From CAMASH01 sp041746635 (lineage in GTDB: Bacteria > Verrucomicrobiota > Verrucomicrobiia > Chthoniobacterales > Terrimicrobiaceae): a DNA stretch of 64,000 nt. Below are positions 37,124 through 46,498 of this stretch, piece after piece (the stretch's first letter is position 1; each line of letters begins with the position of its first letter). A program made the position numbers and the translations under genes. The stretch covers positions 52,174 to 116,173 of the forward strand of contig JBGTGQ010000054.1 in the NCBI GenBank assembly GCA_041746635.1, written 5' to 3'. The notes beneath the pieces were generated by a model. It saw only the letters and a list, made by a program, of their open reading frames with translations. It did not search any database and was not told where the DNA came from.

Positions 37124-37357
37124 TTACTTCGGCGCGTCCGTCTTCCCACTCTCGGCCGCACGTTTCTCCACTTTCTGAATTAAGGCCGTGTTGAGCGCCT
37201 CCTCGTGCGCAGAGTCCTCGGTTGAGGTCGGTGACAGACTGCCAACTCCAGTTTGCGAGAAAAGCGGCTCGGCTTTGTAGCGGTGATTGTTCGCCAAGGC
37301 TACCTCTGCGATGTCTTCCATCGTCAGATGCTCCAGAAGATCCAGCCGCAGTTTCAT
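37124..37357 (-). CDS. small helical protein in the cas operon
   Basis: A 77-aa protein: an amphipathic head MKLRLDLLEHLTMEDIAEVA, the segment ANNHRYKAEPLFSQTGVGSL and a charged C-terminal helix with EEALNTALIQKVEKRAAE. No family is recognised. It begins 133 bp downstream of the cas9 stop and ends 14 bp before the second small gene. The pair lies inside the cas operon, so a role in Cas9 regulation, adaptation, or a small toxin-antitoxin pair is possible but unproven. Confidence 0.62.
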   Translation of the reverse strand: MKLRLDLLEHLTMEDIAEVALANNHRYKAEPLFSQTGVGSLSPTSTEDSAHEEALNTALIQKVEKRAAESGKTDAPK

Positions 37358-37490
37358 TGCTCATAGATGCTACCGCCTAGAGGGCAGACTAGCAAGTCGC
37401 GGGAGCTTTACGAGAGGGAAAGCGGTCGATGGGCGCCAGGTGACGTAGCTGGAAATCGAACGTTGAACAGAGCATTTTGTGCAAATCTCA

Positions 37491-40400
37491 TTATGTGGAC
37501 TTGCCTGTCAAAGTCGCAGGCAAAATTTGAACGCCGTCGCGAAGCAAAGCAACTATTGGAGCATTCCCCTTGGAAAGTTTGATCCCATCTGGCGTGGCCA
37601 AATCGAGAGCCAATCCATAGGCAACTGTATTCTTGGTGGAAAGTATTCGCCAGGTTCCTCGCCGTGAGCCTGTGGGGACGTGAATGAGCTGCCCGTTCCG
37701 CAATATGAAAGGCGTTTTGCCAGCGTTTCTCGTCTTCAATTCGCGGATGCGATGCCAGACCTTATGCCATGGAATAATCAAAAAGTTTTCCTCTCCCTCT
37801 GGGACGTGTTCAAGTATTGCCAGTCCGTAGTTTTCGCCGATGACGAGGGCTCCTTTGAGGGCGCTGAGTTTTCCATTGGCAAGTCCCATGAGCTTGGCGG
37901 TTTTTTCGTCGGAGAACTTTGCCGCCTGTTTTTTGCCGTCCGGCCCGCGCATCCGCTGGCGCAGGGTGGCCACGCCTTCGTTCACCGCGACGACGCGCCA
38001 GGTGTTTTGTTCGGCGCGGACGCCGCCCATGTCCTTCGGGATGTGTTGGACCACGCGGCGCTGGGCGAGGGTGGAACGAATTTGCGCGACCAGGGATTTT
38101 GGAGGTTCCTGGGCGAAGAGGACGCCGTTGGGGGTTTTCTGGTAGAGACCGGTGGCGAGGAGCAGGGCGTTATCTTCGGCGGTGCGTTGTTTCTCGCGGC
38201 GCACGATGGCTTCCCAGAGGCGTCCGTTTTTGGGGAAAAAATGATGGGTCAGGCTGATGACGATGGCATCGAGGGCATGGTGCATGTGCGTGACATCGCG
38301 GATTTCCGTTTTGGTCTTCACGTTGCCGCCCGCTTCCAATACGCGGGGATTGGCGGCGGCGAGGCAGCCGATGAGCTTCCAGCCGGTGCGGATGGTGCCG
38401 GTGACACTGCCGGGCAGGCTGGTGATCTCGTGGGGCTGGAGATGGGGCAGGCTGCGGCGCAGGACCAATGCTCCTAATCGTGTAAGATGGGAGGTGACGG
38501 TGAGGTCGCGCGGCAGGAAGCCAGCGTTCTTATCTTCCCATTTGGGGAGCAAGAGGAGCTGCTTGCGACGGCGTTTGCGGCGGACATCATCGTCATGTCC
38601 TTTCCACGCTTCCAGCTTTTCTGTGAAATCCTTGAATTGCTTCAGGGTCCAAACGCCGAGGCGATCCCGCTCGGCCAGATTTTCCGGCTGATTGATTTCC
38701 TCGATGAATTGCAGAGCGGTACGGTTTTTCTTGGCGAGGTTGATTCCCTTGGTGGTGATGACAAGGGAGTCGAGGCTGTTCGACGGGCGTTCGCTGTAGG
38801 GGATGATGTGGTCTTTGTCCCAATTATCGGGATGGAGCAAATCTTGCGGGTCAAAGGTGCGTCCGCTGTAGGGACAGGTCCAGCCGAGGTCTTCGGCGAC
38901 ACGGGCCTTGCGAATAATACCTGGTGAGGGATTCGGAATGCCTGCGGCTTGCAGCTTTTTGACGACGGATTTGAAATTGCCGAGCCGCAAGCCCATGTCT
39001 TGTGCGACGGCCTTGGCAGATTTGCCCGATAATTCCTGGAGTTCGCTGTTTATTTCAATCGCCACGGAACGGATGCGTTCGGAATTGCCTGCGCAGAGGG
39101 ATGGATCGGCCACGATGTCGTCGGTGAGGCGTTGCAGGATGAGGAGACGGTGGCGGATAAGGTGGTTGTTTGTGAGTTGGTCGAGGGGCTTTTTTAGCGC
39201 GGCTTCCGTCATGGAGTCGGTGGTGACGAGGCAGCCGTCCTTGGGCTTGTCCTCGCCGCCGAGAGGATCGTTGGCCTTGCATTTGCGACGCGGGTCGAGT
39301 CCGGCGAGGACTTCATCGGAGGCTTGTTTCAGGATGTGCCGCGCATAGGGGGCGCGTCCGGTGAGGCGTTCGGTTTTTAAGGGAGAGTCGAGAGGTTCGG
39401 TTTCCTCGGTCTTATTGGCTTTGGAGGGTTTGGATTTTTTTGCGGCTTCTTTCGCGGCGGCCGCATCTCGCGCTGCTTTCAAGATGTCGGCTGGGTTGGT
39501 GCCGATGTCGGCGCACCATGCGAGAAGTTGATTGAGGGTGAGGACTTCGCCCTTGCGCCACTTGCCGCGGGCGCGTTTCTGGATGCGCTCGGGGAGATGG
39601 GGCCAGAGGAATTGCACGCGGTCGCTCTGGATGAGCTTTTGTACGGGGTCGAGGACAAGGGCTTTGGCTGCCTCGGGGTGCATGAGCATGGTTTCGAGGT
39701 TGTTCGCCATGGTGCCCGTTGCCTCGACGACGGCTTTTGTCAGTTGGGTGGGGGTGAAGGCTCCGGCGGCTTGCATCTTGGCATGGATGGCGGCGCGTTC
39801 TTCCTTTGTGAGGGCGGGTTCGGCTCGCACGATGCGGATATTCGCAAGCTGCATGAGCCAGCGGTAGTGGAGGAATTCGGGGGTGGATTTGGCGCAGGTT
39901 TTACCGCCGCTGACGGGGCAGGGTGTGATGATGCGGTTATCAAAACGCGGAACGGACTGGCCGAAGAGCAGCCCGCCGTCGAAGCGTTTGGCGAGCTTGT
40001 AAGCGGGACAGGGCAGGACGCGGGCATCATCCATGAGGGCGTGCTCGAAAGTTTCGTCGAGATGAGGAAGCTTGCCCATGTGAGCATGAAGGATTCTGCG
40101 AACCTCTTTTTCCACTATGCTGCGAGGAAATGCGGCGTTGAGGCCTTTGAAGCGCTTTTGTGAGGAGATTTTGCCGCCGCTCACTTCGACGCCGAGCTCT
40201 TTACAAAAAGTCTCGGCCATCGTGGTGGTGCCGTGACTCTGCATGAGCTTTCTGGCGTTTTCTTCCTTCTCGGTGTCTTCGTCGTCATTGTCGGAGATCT
40301 CGGAATTGCTCCAGCGGCGATTGCCGTCGTAGCCGCGATTGTGGGCGTACCAGCGAAGCACGTCCCAGAGTTCCGGCCAAGTGAGGAGTTTGCCGTCAAC

Positions 40401-40766
40401 GAAGACGCGGGCGGCAAGAAGCCACGGGGCGGAGTGGCCACCGGCTTGCTTGTGCTTTGCCGCAATCTGCTCGGGACTGAGAATGTTGAGATGGACGAGG
40501 AGTTGCTCAATGCGCTGGATGCGGCGTTTTGTGGAACGGATGTGACGGCGCTGTCGGCGAAAGTCGCGGCGTTTGCTGGCAAGGCAATCGTCGGCTGGGA
40601 AGGTGACGACACCAGTTCCCAGAATGTTTGGCAGGGTGTCTTTGGCAGACTGGAGCACGGCCCAGCCGATGGAGCTGTGGCCAACGTCGTAGGCAAGTTG
40701 AAGATCGCCGTTTGATCCGGAGGATTTTTCTGTTGTCGGGGCGGATTGGAGGGTGTATTTTTTCAT
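37491..40766 (-). CDS. cas9: CRISPR-associated endonuclease Cas9 (type II-C)
   Basis: A 1091-aa RNA-guided nuclease. RuvC-I has Asp27 in LAYDVGHSSIGWAVL. The arginine-rich bridge helix follows (KRRDFRRQRRHIRSTKRRIQ). RuvC-II has Glu571 in VAIEINSEL. The HNH domain has Asp652-His653 in DKDHIIPYSERPSNSLDSLV with INLAKKNRTA. RuvC-III has His830 and Asp833 in HMHHALDAIVIS. All expected catalytic residues are present, and the size suits the compact II-C class. The gene begins the cas operon. Its ATG (40766-40764) sits 1 nt from the tracrRNA anti-repeat, and no Shine-Dalgarno sequence precedes it. PAM preference cannot be read from sequence alone. Confidence 0.98.
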   Translation of the reverse strand: MKKYTLQSAPTTEKSSGSNGDLQLAYDVGHSSIGWAVLQSAKDTLPNILGTGVVTFPADDCLASKRRDFRRQRRHIRSTKRRIQRIEQLLVHLNILSPEQIAAKHKQAGGHSAPWLLAARVFVDGKLLTWPELWDVLRWYAHNRGYDGNRRWSNSEISDNDDEDTEKEENARKLMQSHGTTTMAETFCKELGVEVSGGKISSQKRFKGLNAAFPRSIVEKEVRRILHAHMGKLPHLDETFEHALMDDARVLPCPAYKLAKRFDGGLLFGQSVPRFDNRIITPCPVSGGKTCAKSTPEFLHYRWLMQLANIRIVRAEPALTKEERAAIHAKMQAAGAFTPTQLTKAVVEATGTMANNLETMLMHPEAAKALVLDPVQKLIQSDRVQFLWPHLPERIQKRARGKWRKGEVLTLNQLLAWCADIGTNPADILKAARDAAAAKEAAKKSKPSKANKTEETEPLDSPLKTERLTGRAPYARHILKQASDEVLAGLDPRRKCKANDPLGGEDKPKDGCLVTTDSMTEAALKKPLDQLTNNHLIRHRLLILQRLTDDIVADPSLCAGNSERIRSVAIEINSELQELSGKSAKAVAQDMGLRLGNFKSVVKKLQAAGIPNPSPGIIRKARVAEDLGWTCPYSGRTFDPQDLLHPDNWDKDHIIPYSERPSNSLDSLVITTKGINLAKKNRTALQFIEEINQPENLAERDRLGVWTLKQFKDFTEKLEAWKGHDDDVRRKRRRKQLLLLPKWEDKNAGFLPRDLTVTSHLTRLGALVLRRSLPHLQPHEITSLPGSVTGTIRTGWKLIGCLAAANPRVLEAGGNVKTKTEIRDVTHMHHALDAIVISLTHHFFPKNGRLWEAIVRREKQRTAEDNALLLATGLYQKTPNGVLFAQEPPKSLVAQIRSTLAQRRVVQHIPKDMGGVRAEQNTWRVVAVNEGVATLRQRMRGPDGKKQAAKFSDEKTAKLMGLANGKLSALKGALVIGENYGLAILEHVPEGEENFLIIPWHKVWHRIRELKTRNAGKTPFILRNGQLIHVPTGSRRGTWRILSTKNTVAYGLALDLATPDGIKLSKGNAPIVALLRDGVQILPATLTGKST

Positions 40767-40767
40767 C

Positions 40768-40891
40768 TGGAATCAAGACAAAGTTAGGAGCGCAGGCAGT
40801 TCTTTCTCCACGCCAGTCGTGTGACACCTGCAACAACAAGCGCTTTTAAATCAAGAGACGGAGCCTTAAAAGCTCCGTCTTTTGCTTTTTT
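40768..40891 (+). ncRNA. tracrRNA candidate
   Basis: Bases 40768-40784 (TGGAATCAAGACAAAGT) can pair with nt 1-17 of the CRISPR repeat with 15 Watson-Crick pairs, one G-U pair (repeat nt 1) and one C-A mismatch (repeat nt 7). Downstream come GC-rich segments that can form hairpins (GTCGTGTGAC, and GCAGG with CCTGC). A rho-independent terminator closes it at 40856-40891. It is transcribed divergently from cas9 and in the same direction as the array. The 5' end is approximate; TTGTCG and TGTATT at 40733-40738 and 40754-40759, inside the cas9 5' coding region, are a weak promoter guess. Confidence 0.82.
40856..40891 (+). terminator. terminator of the tracrRNA
   Basis: A perfect 9-bp stem AGACGGAGC/GCTCCGTCT with loop CTTAAAA is followed by TTTTGCTTTTTT. 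The T-tract is on the plus strand, fixing tracrRNA orientation. Confidence 0.9.
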
Positions 40892-40965
40892 GGGGCGGGT
40901 TCACGAACGTTCGATCAGCTCCCCGCGAAAGATGTGATGCGGTTGGTTGGGGATGGAACCAGGCG

Positions 40966-42228
40966 TCAGTTTGCCGGTGAGGTTGCTGCGGGCGGCGTCG
41001 CAGCAGGAGTTGGCGAGGAAACCGGCGGCTCCGCCGGGACGATCTCCACCCTCTTCGGTGCTTCTATCGTTTCCAGATAGGTGAATTTCCCATCCTCCAC
41101 CCGGATCACGATGCCCGGTTTGTTGGGGTTGCGATCCTGGTCGAGGGAGATTTTTCCCGTCACTCCGGGAAAATCCTTTGTCGCAGCCAGCGCGTCCCGC
41201 AGAGGGGCCGCCTCGGTCGTCCCGGAACGCGTTAATCCATCCACCGCCAGGTAGACCGCATCGTAAGCCAGCGCCGCCAGCGGGGGCGGAGCCGCGCCAT
41301 ATTTGGCCGTGTAGGCCTCCACGAAATGTTTTACTTCCGCCGCTTTGCTTTCCACCGCGAAGTGGCCGGAGAAATAGCAATTATTCACCGCCTCGCCGCC
41401 CACCTTCAGGAACTCCGGCGAATCCCACCCATCCGTGCCGAGAAAGGGCACATCCAGTCCGGCCTGCCGGGCCTGCCGGATGATCAACGCCGCGTCGGAG
41501 TAGTAACTCGGCAGAAAAACGATCTCCGGCATCCGCGCCTTGATCGCATTCAACTGCATGGCAAAATCCTTGTCTCCCGCGCGATAGAATTCCTCCGCCA
41601 CGATGGTCGCGCCGCCCGCCAGGAAATCCTTCTTGAAACTCTCCGCCAGGCCGGCGCTGTAGGGATTCGAGGGATCGAAAAGAATCGCCGCCTTCACCGC
41701 ATCAATCGATCGTGCGAATTTCGCCATCACTGCCGCTTGAAAAGCATCGGTGAAGCACACGCGGAAAATGTAATCCCCCGTCGCCGTCACCTTCTCGTTG
41801 GTCGATCCGGGCGTGATCATCGGCACGTTCCTCTCCTGCGCGAGGGGCGCGGCAGCCAGCGAACGGTCCGTCGCGATTTCCCCGATCAAGACCGCCACCT
41901 TGTCGTCGTCGATGAGCTGATTCACCACGATGCTCGTCTCATCATTTTGTGATTGCGTGTCCTTCACGATCAGTTCCAACGGGTGGCCCAGCACGGGGCC
42001 CGTGGTGTTGATTTCCTCCACCGCCAACCGCGCGCCATTGATCGCGTCGTTGCCAAAGGAAGCCTGCGCTCCCGACATGGAGGCGAAAAAACCGAGACGC
42101 GTGGTGAGGGAATCTTCTCCCGGCTGAGGCGTCGGGGTGGGAGCGGCCCTTGACGGCTTTTTATCGCAGCCCGCGAGAAGAACGTAGGCAGCCCCCAACG
42201 CCACGACGTAGGAAGAGGTAAGCTTCAC
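40966..42228 (-). CDS. ABC transporter substrate-binding lipoprotein (LivK/branched-chain amino acid-type)
   Basis: A periplasmic-binding protein of type I fold. A lipobox (VALGAAYVLLAGC) follows the basic start, indicating a lipoprotein. Family landmarks: LGFFASMSGAQASFGNDAIN, GARLAVEEINTTGPV, LIVKDTQSQNDETS and VYLAVDGLTRSGTTEAAPLR. GTG 42228 places the signal peptide normally; an ATG at 42288 adds 20 improbable residues. No permease or ATPase genes are adjacent, so it may be an orphan sensor or uptake component. It reads toward the tracrRNA terminator. Confidence 0.85.
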   Translation of the reverse strand: MKLTSSYVVALGAAYVLLAGCDKKPSRAAPTPTPQPGEDSLTTRLGFFASMSGAQASFGNDAINGARLAVEEINTTGPVLGHPLELIVKDTQSQNDETSIVVNQLIDDDKVAVLIGEIATDRSLAAAPLAQERNVPMITPGSTNEKVTATGDYIFRVCFTDAFQAAVMAKFARSIDAVKAAILFDPSNPYSAGLAESFKKDFLAGGATIVAEEFYRAGDKDFAMQLNAIKARMPEIVFLPSYYSDAALIIRQARQAGLDVPFLGTDGWDSPEFLKVGGEAVNNCYFSGHFAVESKAAEVKHFVEAYTAKYGAAPPPLAALAYDAVYLAVDGLTRSGTTEAAPLRDALAATKDFPGVTGKISLDQDRNPNKPGIVIRVEDGKFTYLETIEAPKRVEIVPAEPPVSSPTPAATPPAATSPAN

Positions 42229-42392
42229 GGCGCGCAGTGTAGTGAGGAAGCCGCCGCGCGCAACTGTCGAGTTGTGGGCAAATCCCACCCATGGAGCGGC
42301 TTGGCTCCGCCCGAGTCGTTAAACACCCTGGGCAGAGAGAGGAGGCCGCGTCCCTCATTTCCATTGACCCTGTCGGCGGCACCTGAGACCCC

Positions 42393-45004
42393 TTGAGGCC
42401 GATGATTTTCCGCCGGTTATTTTTCATTTTCGGAGCGTGTGCGGTCGGGCTGGTGTTCCTTGGCTGCGGCCGCGAGGAGAAAGCGGTGGAACTCCCTCCA
42501 CCGGTGGTGACGGTAACGCAGGCGGTGGAAAAATACGTGAAGAATTGGGACGACTACACGGGCCGGCTGGCTCCGACAGGCACGGTGGAGGTGCGGCCGC
42601 AAGTGAGCGGGTATCTCATGGAAACAAAATTCCAAGATGGCGACATGGTGAAAAAAGGGCAGCCGCTTTTTATCATTGATTCGCGCCCGTATCAGGCGGA
42701 ATACAACCGCGCGAAGGGGGAGTATGACAAGGCGGAGTCGGCCTTCCCGGCAGCAACGCTCTGGAGACGGCCCATGCTGTCCGCAAAACGATGGAGGAGC
42801 TGAAGAAGAATTTCCCGGCCGGGGTGGATTACAAGATTGTCTATGACACCACGGTTTTCGTGAGCGAATCCATCAAGGCGGTGCAGCACACGCTGCTCGA
42901 AGCCGTGCTGCTGGTGGGTGTGGTGGTTCTGCTCTTTCTCCAAAGCTGGCGGGCCACAATCATTCCGCTGGTGGCGGTGCCGGTGTCGCTCATCGGAACG
43001 TTTGCGGCGATGGCAATGTTCGGGTTTTCTCTGAACACGATTTAGCTCTTCGGTCTGGTGCTGGCCATCGGCATCGTGGTGGATGATGCCATCGTGGTGG
43101 TGGAGGCGATCGAGCACAAACTGAGCCTGGGCCTGTCACCGCGCGACGCGGCGCGCGAGGCCATGGGCGAGGTGGGTGGCGCGGTGATCGCGGTGGCGTT
43201 GGTGCTGGCGGCGGTGTTTATTCCGACGGCGTTCATCTCCGGCATCACGGGTCAGTTTTTCCGGCAATTTGCGCTGACCATTGCGGTTTCGACGGCGATC
43301 TCGGCTTTTAATTCGCTCACCATGAGTCCGGCGCTGGGCGTGTTGTTGCTGCGTAGCAAAAGCGCGCCGAAGGATTGGCTGACGAGATTTCTCGATGCGA
43401 CGCTAGGGTGGTTTTTCCGTGGCTTCAACAAGGCCTTCGATTCGGTCGCGCTGCGTTATGGCAAGGCGGTGGGCTGGCTGGTGCGCAAGCTCGTGATCTG
43501 TGTGGTGGTGTATCTTGGTTTTCTCGCGCTGACGGGCGTGGGTTTCAAGACGGTGCCGACGGGTTTCATTCCGCAGCAGGACCAGGGCTATCTCATCGTC
43601 AATTGTGAACTGCCCAACGCCGCTTCACTGGAACGTACCGAAGCGGTCACGGAGAAAGTCCTCGCCATGCTGCAGAGCACACCGGGGGTGAAAAACAGCC
43701 TCGTCATCAATGGCTTCTCGATGCTGGCCGGCAGCAGTCAGTCGAATATGGGCAGCGTCATCGTCATATTGGATGAGTTTGGAAAACGGCGATCCTCGGA
43801 TGAAATTCTGGACGAGTTGCGGGGGAAATTTAATGAACTGCCCGAGGCGCTGGTGCTGGCCTTCGGGCCGCCGCCGATTCAAGGGCTGGGTTCGACTGGT
43901 GGTTTCCGCATGATGGTGCAGGACCGCAGCGGGGGAAATTTCAAACAGCTGGAAGCCGTCGCACAGAGCCTGACCACGGCGGGGGATCAGCAACCCGGCT
44001 TGGTGGGATTGTATTCCAGCTTCCGCGCCGATCAGCCGCAGATGTATGTGGACGTGGACCGGGTGAAGGCCAAGAGCATGGACGTGCCGTTGAATAATGT
44101 CTTCGACGCGCTGCAAATCTATCTCGGGTCGGCCTATGTGAATGACTTCACCTACCTCGGACGTTCGTTTCAGGTGAACGCCCAGGCGGGCAGCATGTTC
44201 CGGGTCACGCCAGCGGACATTCTCAAACTCAAGACGCGCAACGCGCACGGGCAAATGGTTCCGTTAAGTACCATGGCCTCGATCGAGGAACGCCTAGGCC
44301 CCGGTACGATTACGCGGTATAATCTCTACACGGCGGCGGATATTTCCGGCGGCACCCAGCCGGGCACCAGCACCGGGCAGGCCATCCAGATCATGGAAGA
44401 TCTCTGCCGCAAAACGTTGCCGCAAAATATGAGCTTCGAGTGGACTGATTTGACCTATCAGCAAATCCTCGCGGGCAACACCGCACTCTTTGTTTTCCCG
44501 CTTTGCGTGTTGTTCGTTTTCCTTACGCTGGCGGCACAATACGAAAGCTGGGCGCTGCCTTTCGCCATCGTGCTGATTGTGCCGATGGGCATTCTCTCCG
44601 CGCTGGCCGGGGTGCTATTCCGGGGGATGGACAACAACATTTTCACCCAAATTGGCTTCGTTGTTCTGGTCGGACTCGCGTGTAAAAATGCCATCCTCAT
44701 CGTCGAATACGCCAAACAAATTCAGGAGACCGGCAAAGACGCCATTGCGGCGGTGATCGAGGCGAGCAAACTGCGTCTGCGGCCGATTCTGATGACGTCG
44801 TTCGCGTTCATTGCCGGCGTGGTGCCTCTCATGCTCAGCAGCGGGGCCGGGGCGGAAATGCGACAGGCGCTGGGTACGGCGGTCTTCGCCGGGATGCTGG
44901 GCGTGACGTTCTTCGGAATTTTCCTGACGCCGGTGTTTTACGTGCTGATCCGGAAATTCGCGGGGCGCAAGGTGGCGGTGAAGACCCAGCTCTCTACCGT
45001 ATAA
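42393..45004 (+). pseudogene. RND efflux remnant: membrane-fusion protein head fused to transporter by deletion
   Basis: From 42393 the frame encodes a membrane-fusion lipoprotein head (lipobox region VGLVFLGCG; VEVRPQVSGYLMETKFQDGD) up to KGEYDKAES at about 42740. It then shifts frame into the HAE1 RND pump at GLPGSNALETAHAVRK, a part that normally lies about 300 residues into the pump. So the rest of the fusion protein and the pump's first third are lost (my estimate 1.5-1.8 kb). A TAG (43043-43045) also interrupts NTI/LFGLVLAIGIVVDD. The remaining 648 residues include GIVVDDAIVVVEAIEHKLSL and end ILIRKFAGRKVAVKTQ. It is non-functional. Confidence 0.85.
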
Positions 45005-45124
45005 GCGGGATTTCTAAGGAAAGCAGGAAAAAAAAATCAGCGGAGGAGGGGGCATAGAATGGTGGAGTGGCGGGCTCTGTCGTTCGGGTGTCTCAACGGA
45101 AAGTGAACGAATGGACACAGTGTT

Positions 45125-45180
45125 GGCGTTCACGCTTTAGCGTGTGTTTTTCAGAGCAGCCTAAAGGCTGGACTCCAACG
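45125..45180. repeat. palindromic element with two TTTA-loop hairpins
   Basis: CACGCTTTAGCGTG (45131-45144) and CAGCCTAAAGGCTG (45157-45170) are each short palindromes separated by GTTTTTCAGAG. An outer partial inverted repeat (GTTGGCGTTC against GACTCCAAC) encloses them. Such paired TTTAG/CTAAA hairpins resemble REP-type elements of verrucomicrobial genomes. It lies between the convergent RND remnant and desaturase genes. Confidence 0.65.
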
Positions 45181-45209
45181 CGGGAGTCCTTGGGCCGGGC
45201 ATTCTGAAC

Positions 45210-46235
45210 CTACCCTTTCCCCGTCTCGCGCAGGTGGGCGAAGCCGACGAGCTTGCGGCCCCGTTCGTCCCAGAGTCGGAAGGTCAGGCATTTAAGGCTG
45301 GCGAGGAGGCCGATGGAGGTCACGGTTTGGAAGAGGGGTTCGGCGTAGTGGCAGCGCTCGAGGTTGTAGTTGGGGATGCGCGGGCTGAGGTGGTGGATGT
45401 GATGGAAACCGATGTTGCCGGAGAACCATTGCAGCACCTTGGGCAGTTTGTAAAAGCTGCTGCCCTTGAAGGCAGCATCGGCGAAGTCCCACTCTTCCTC
45501 GCGCTCCCAATAGACGCCCTCGAATTGATGCTGCACGTAGAAAAGCCAGGTGCCCAGGCTTCCGGCCACGCCAATCACCGCGACTTGCAGGATGAGATAG
45601 GGAACGAGGCCAAAAAGGAAACTCAGGCCGACGATGAGCCCGAGCAGGGCGAGGTTCGTCCAATGGACGGATTGCCGCTCGCGCCGATTCGCTTGGTGGG
45701 AGTGGGGCAGACGGTGTTTCACCAGAAACATGGCCAGCGGGATGAGTCCGAACAGCACGACCGGATTGCGCACCAGCCGGTAGCCGAGTTTTTCCCAGCG
45801 CGAGGCGGCGAGGTATTCTTCCACCGTCATGGTGGGGACGTCGCCGGTGCCGCGATGGTCGAGGTCCGCCGCCGAACTGTGGTGGAGGGCGTGTTCCTTG
45901 CGCCACAAGGAGTAAGGCGTGAACGTGAGCACACCGGTCAGAAATCCCGTCACGTCATTGGCGAGCTTCGTTTCGAAAAACGAGCCATGGCCGCAGTCGT
46001 GAAAAATAATGAACACCCGCACCAGCAATCCGCCCGCGAGGAGGACCAGCGCCGCCGTGAGCCAATACGAAACGGAAATGCTCCAATACATCGCCGACCA
46101 CACGGCCACGTAGCTGCCGACCGAGTTAATCAACTGCCAGACGCTCCGCCGGAGGGAAGGGCGTTGATACTTCATCACGATTTCCTTCCAATTTTCCGCG
46201 GGCGTGTCTTTCCCGTTGCCCGCAGTGTCTTGCAT
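45210..46235 (-). CDS. fatty acid desaturase
   Basis: A membrane di-iron desaturase of about 341 aa. The three histidine boxes are HDCGH, HALHHSS and FHHIHH, with helices around WSISVSYWLTAALVLLAGGL and FGLVPYLILQVAVIGVAGS. Family members introduce double bonds into membrane fatty acids, often for cold adaptation. ATG 46235 is the likely start; ATG 46172 (MKYQRPSLRRSV) is also possible, and the upstream ATG at 46268 is not favoured. An unusually long final part (RLWDERGRKLVGFAHLRE) follows the last box. Confidence 0.92.
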   Translation of the reverse strand: MQDTAGNGKDTPAENWKEIVMKYQRPSLRRSVWQLINSVGSYVAVWSAMYWSISVSYWLTAALVLLAGGLLVRVFIIFHDCGHGSFFETKLANDVTGFLTGVLTFTPYSLWRKEHALHHSSAADLDHRGTGDVPTMTVEEYLAASRWEKLGYRLVRNPVVLFGLIPLAMFLVKHRLPHSHQANRRERQSVHWTNLALLGLIVGLSFLFGLVPYLILQVAVIGVAGSLGTWLFYVQHQFEGVYWEREEEWDFADAAFKGSSFYKLPKVLQWFSGNIGFHHIHHLSPRIPNYNLERCHYAEPLFQTVTSIGLLASLKCLTFRLWDERGRKLVGFAHLRETGKG

Positions 46236-46441
46236 GCTACGACAGTATCGGGTTTTCCCCAGTGTCAAGCTATGGGGTGTTTACCCTATGGTGAGAGTGG
46301 CACGGGGCCGGTTTGGATGAGTGGAGCAGGCTAAGCGGCAAAGGGGGGCGCAGGTGCCGATGAAAGCGGAGTTGCCGGGGGGGCTTGTTGCTCACGAGAG
46401 AATTGTCGTCTTCTTGGTGGAAGATGAAACGGAAGAAGACG

Positions 46442-46474
46442 TTGTAAGGGCGGTTGGCACAACCGCCTCTACAA
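46442..46474. repeat. short hairpin, GGCGGTTG-type
   Basis: TTGTAAGGGCGGTTG (46442-46456) and CAACCGCCTCTACAA (46460-46474) form a 15-bp imperfect stem with loop GCA, followed by TTTTTGG. It lies 25 bp past the kup stop codon in the 260-bp desaturase-kup gap. It may act as a terminator for plus-strand transcription. The rest of that gap holds nothing I can call. Confidence 0.6.
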
Positions 46475-46498
46475 TTTTTGGAATTTGTCGGACGCTTC

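Noticed and set aside
37110..37364. A 152-aa version of the second small cas-operon protein starting at 37364
   Set aside because: Its first 80 residues are an alternate-frame reading of the 77-aa gene; only the C-terminal KOW-like part looks real.
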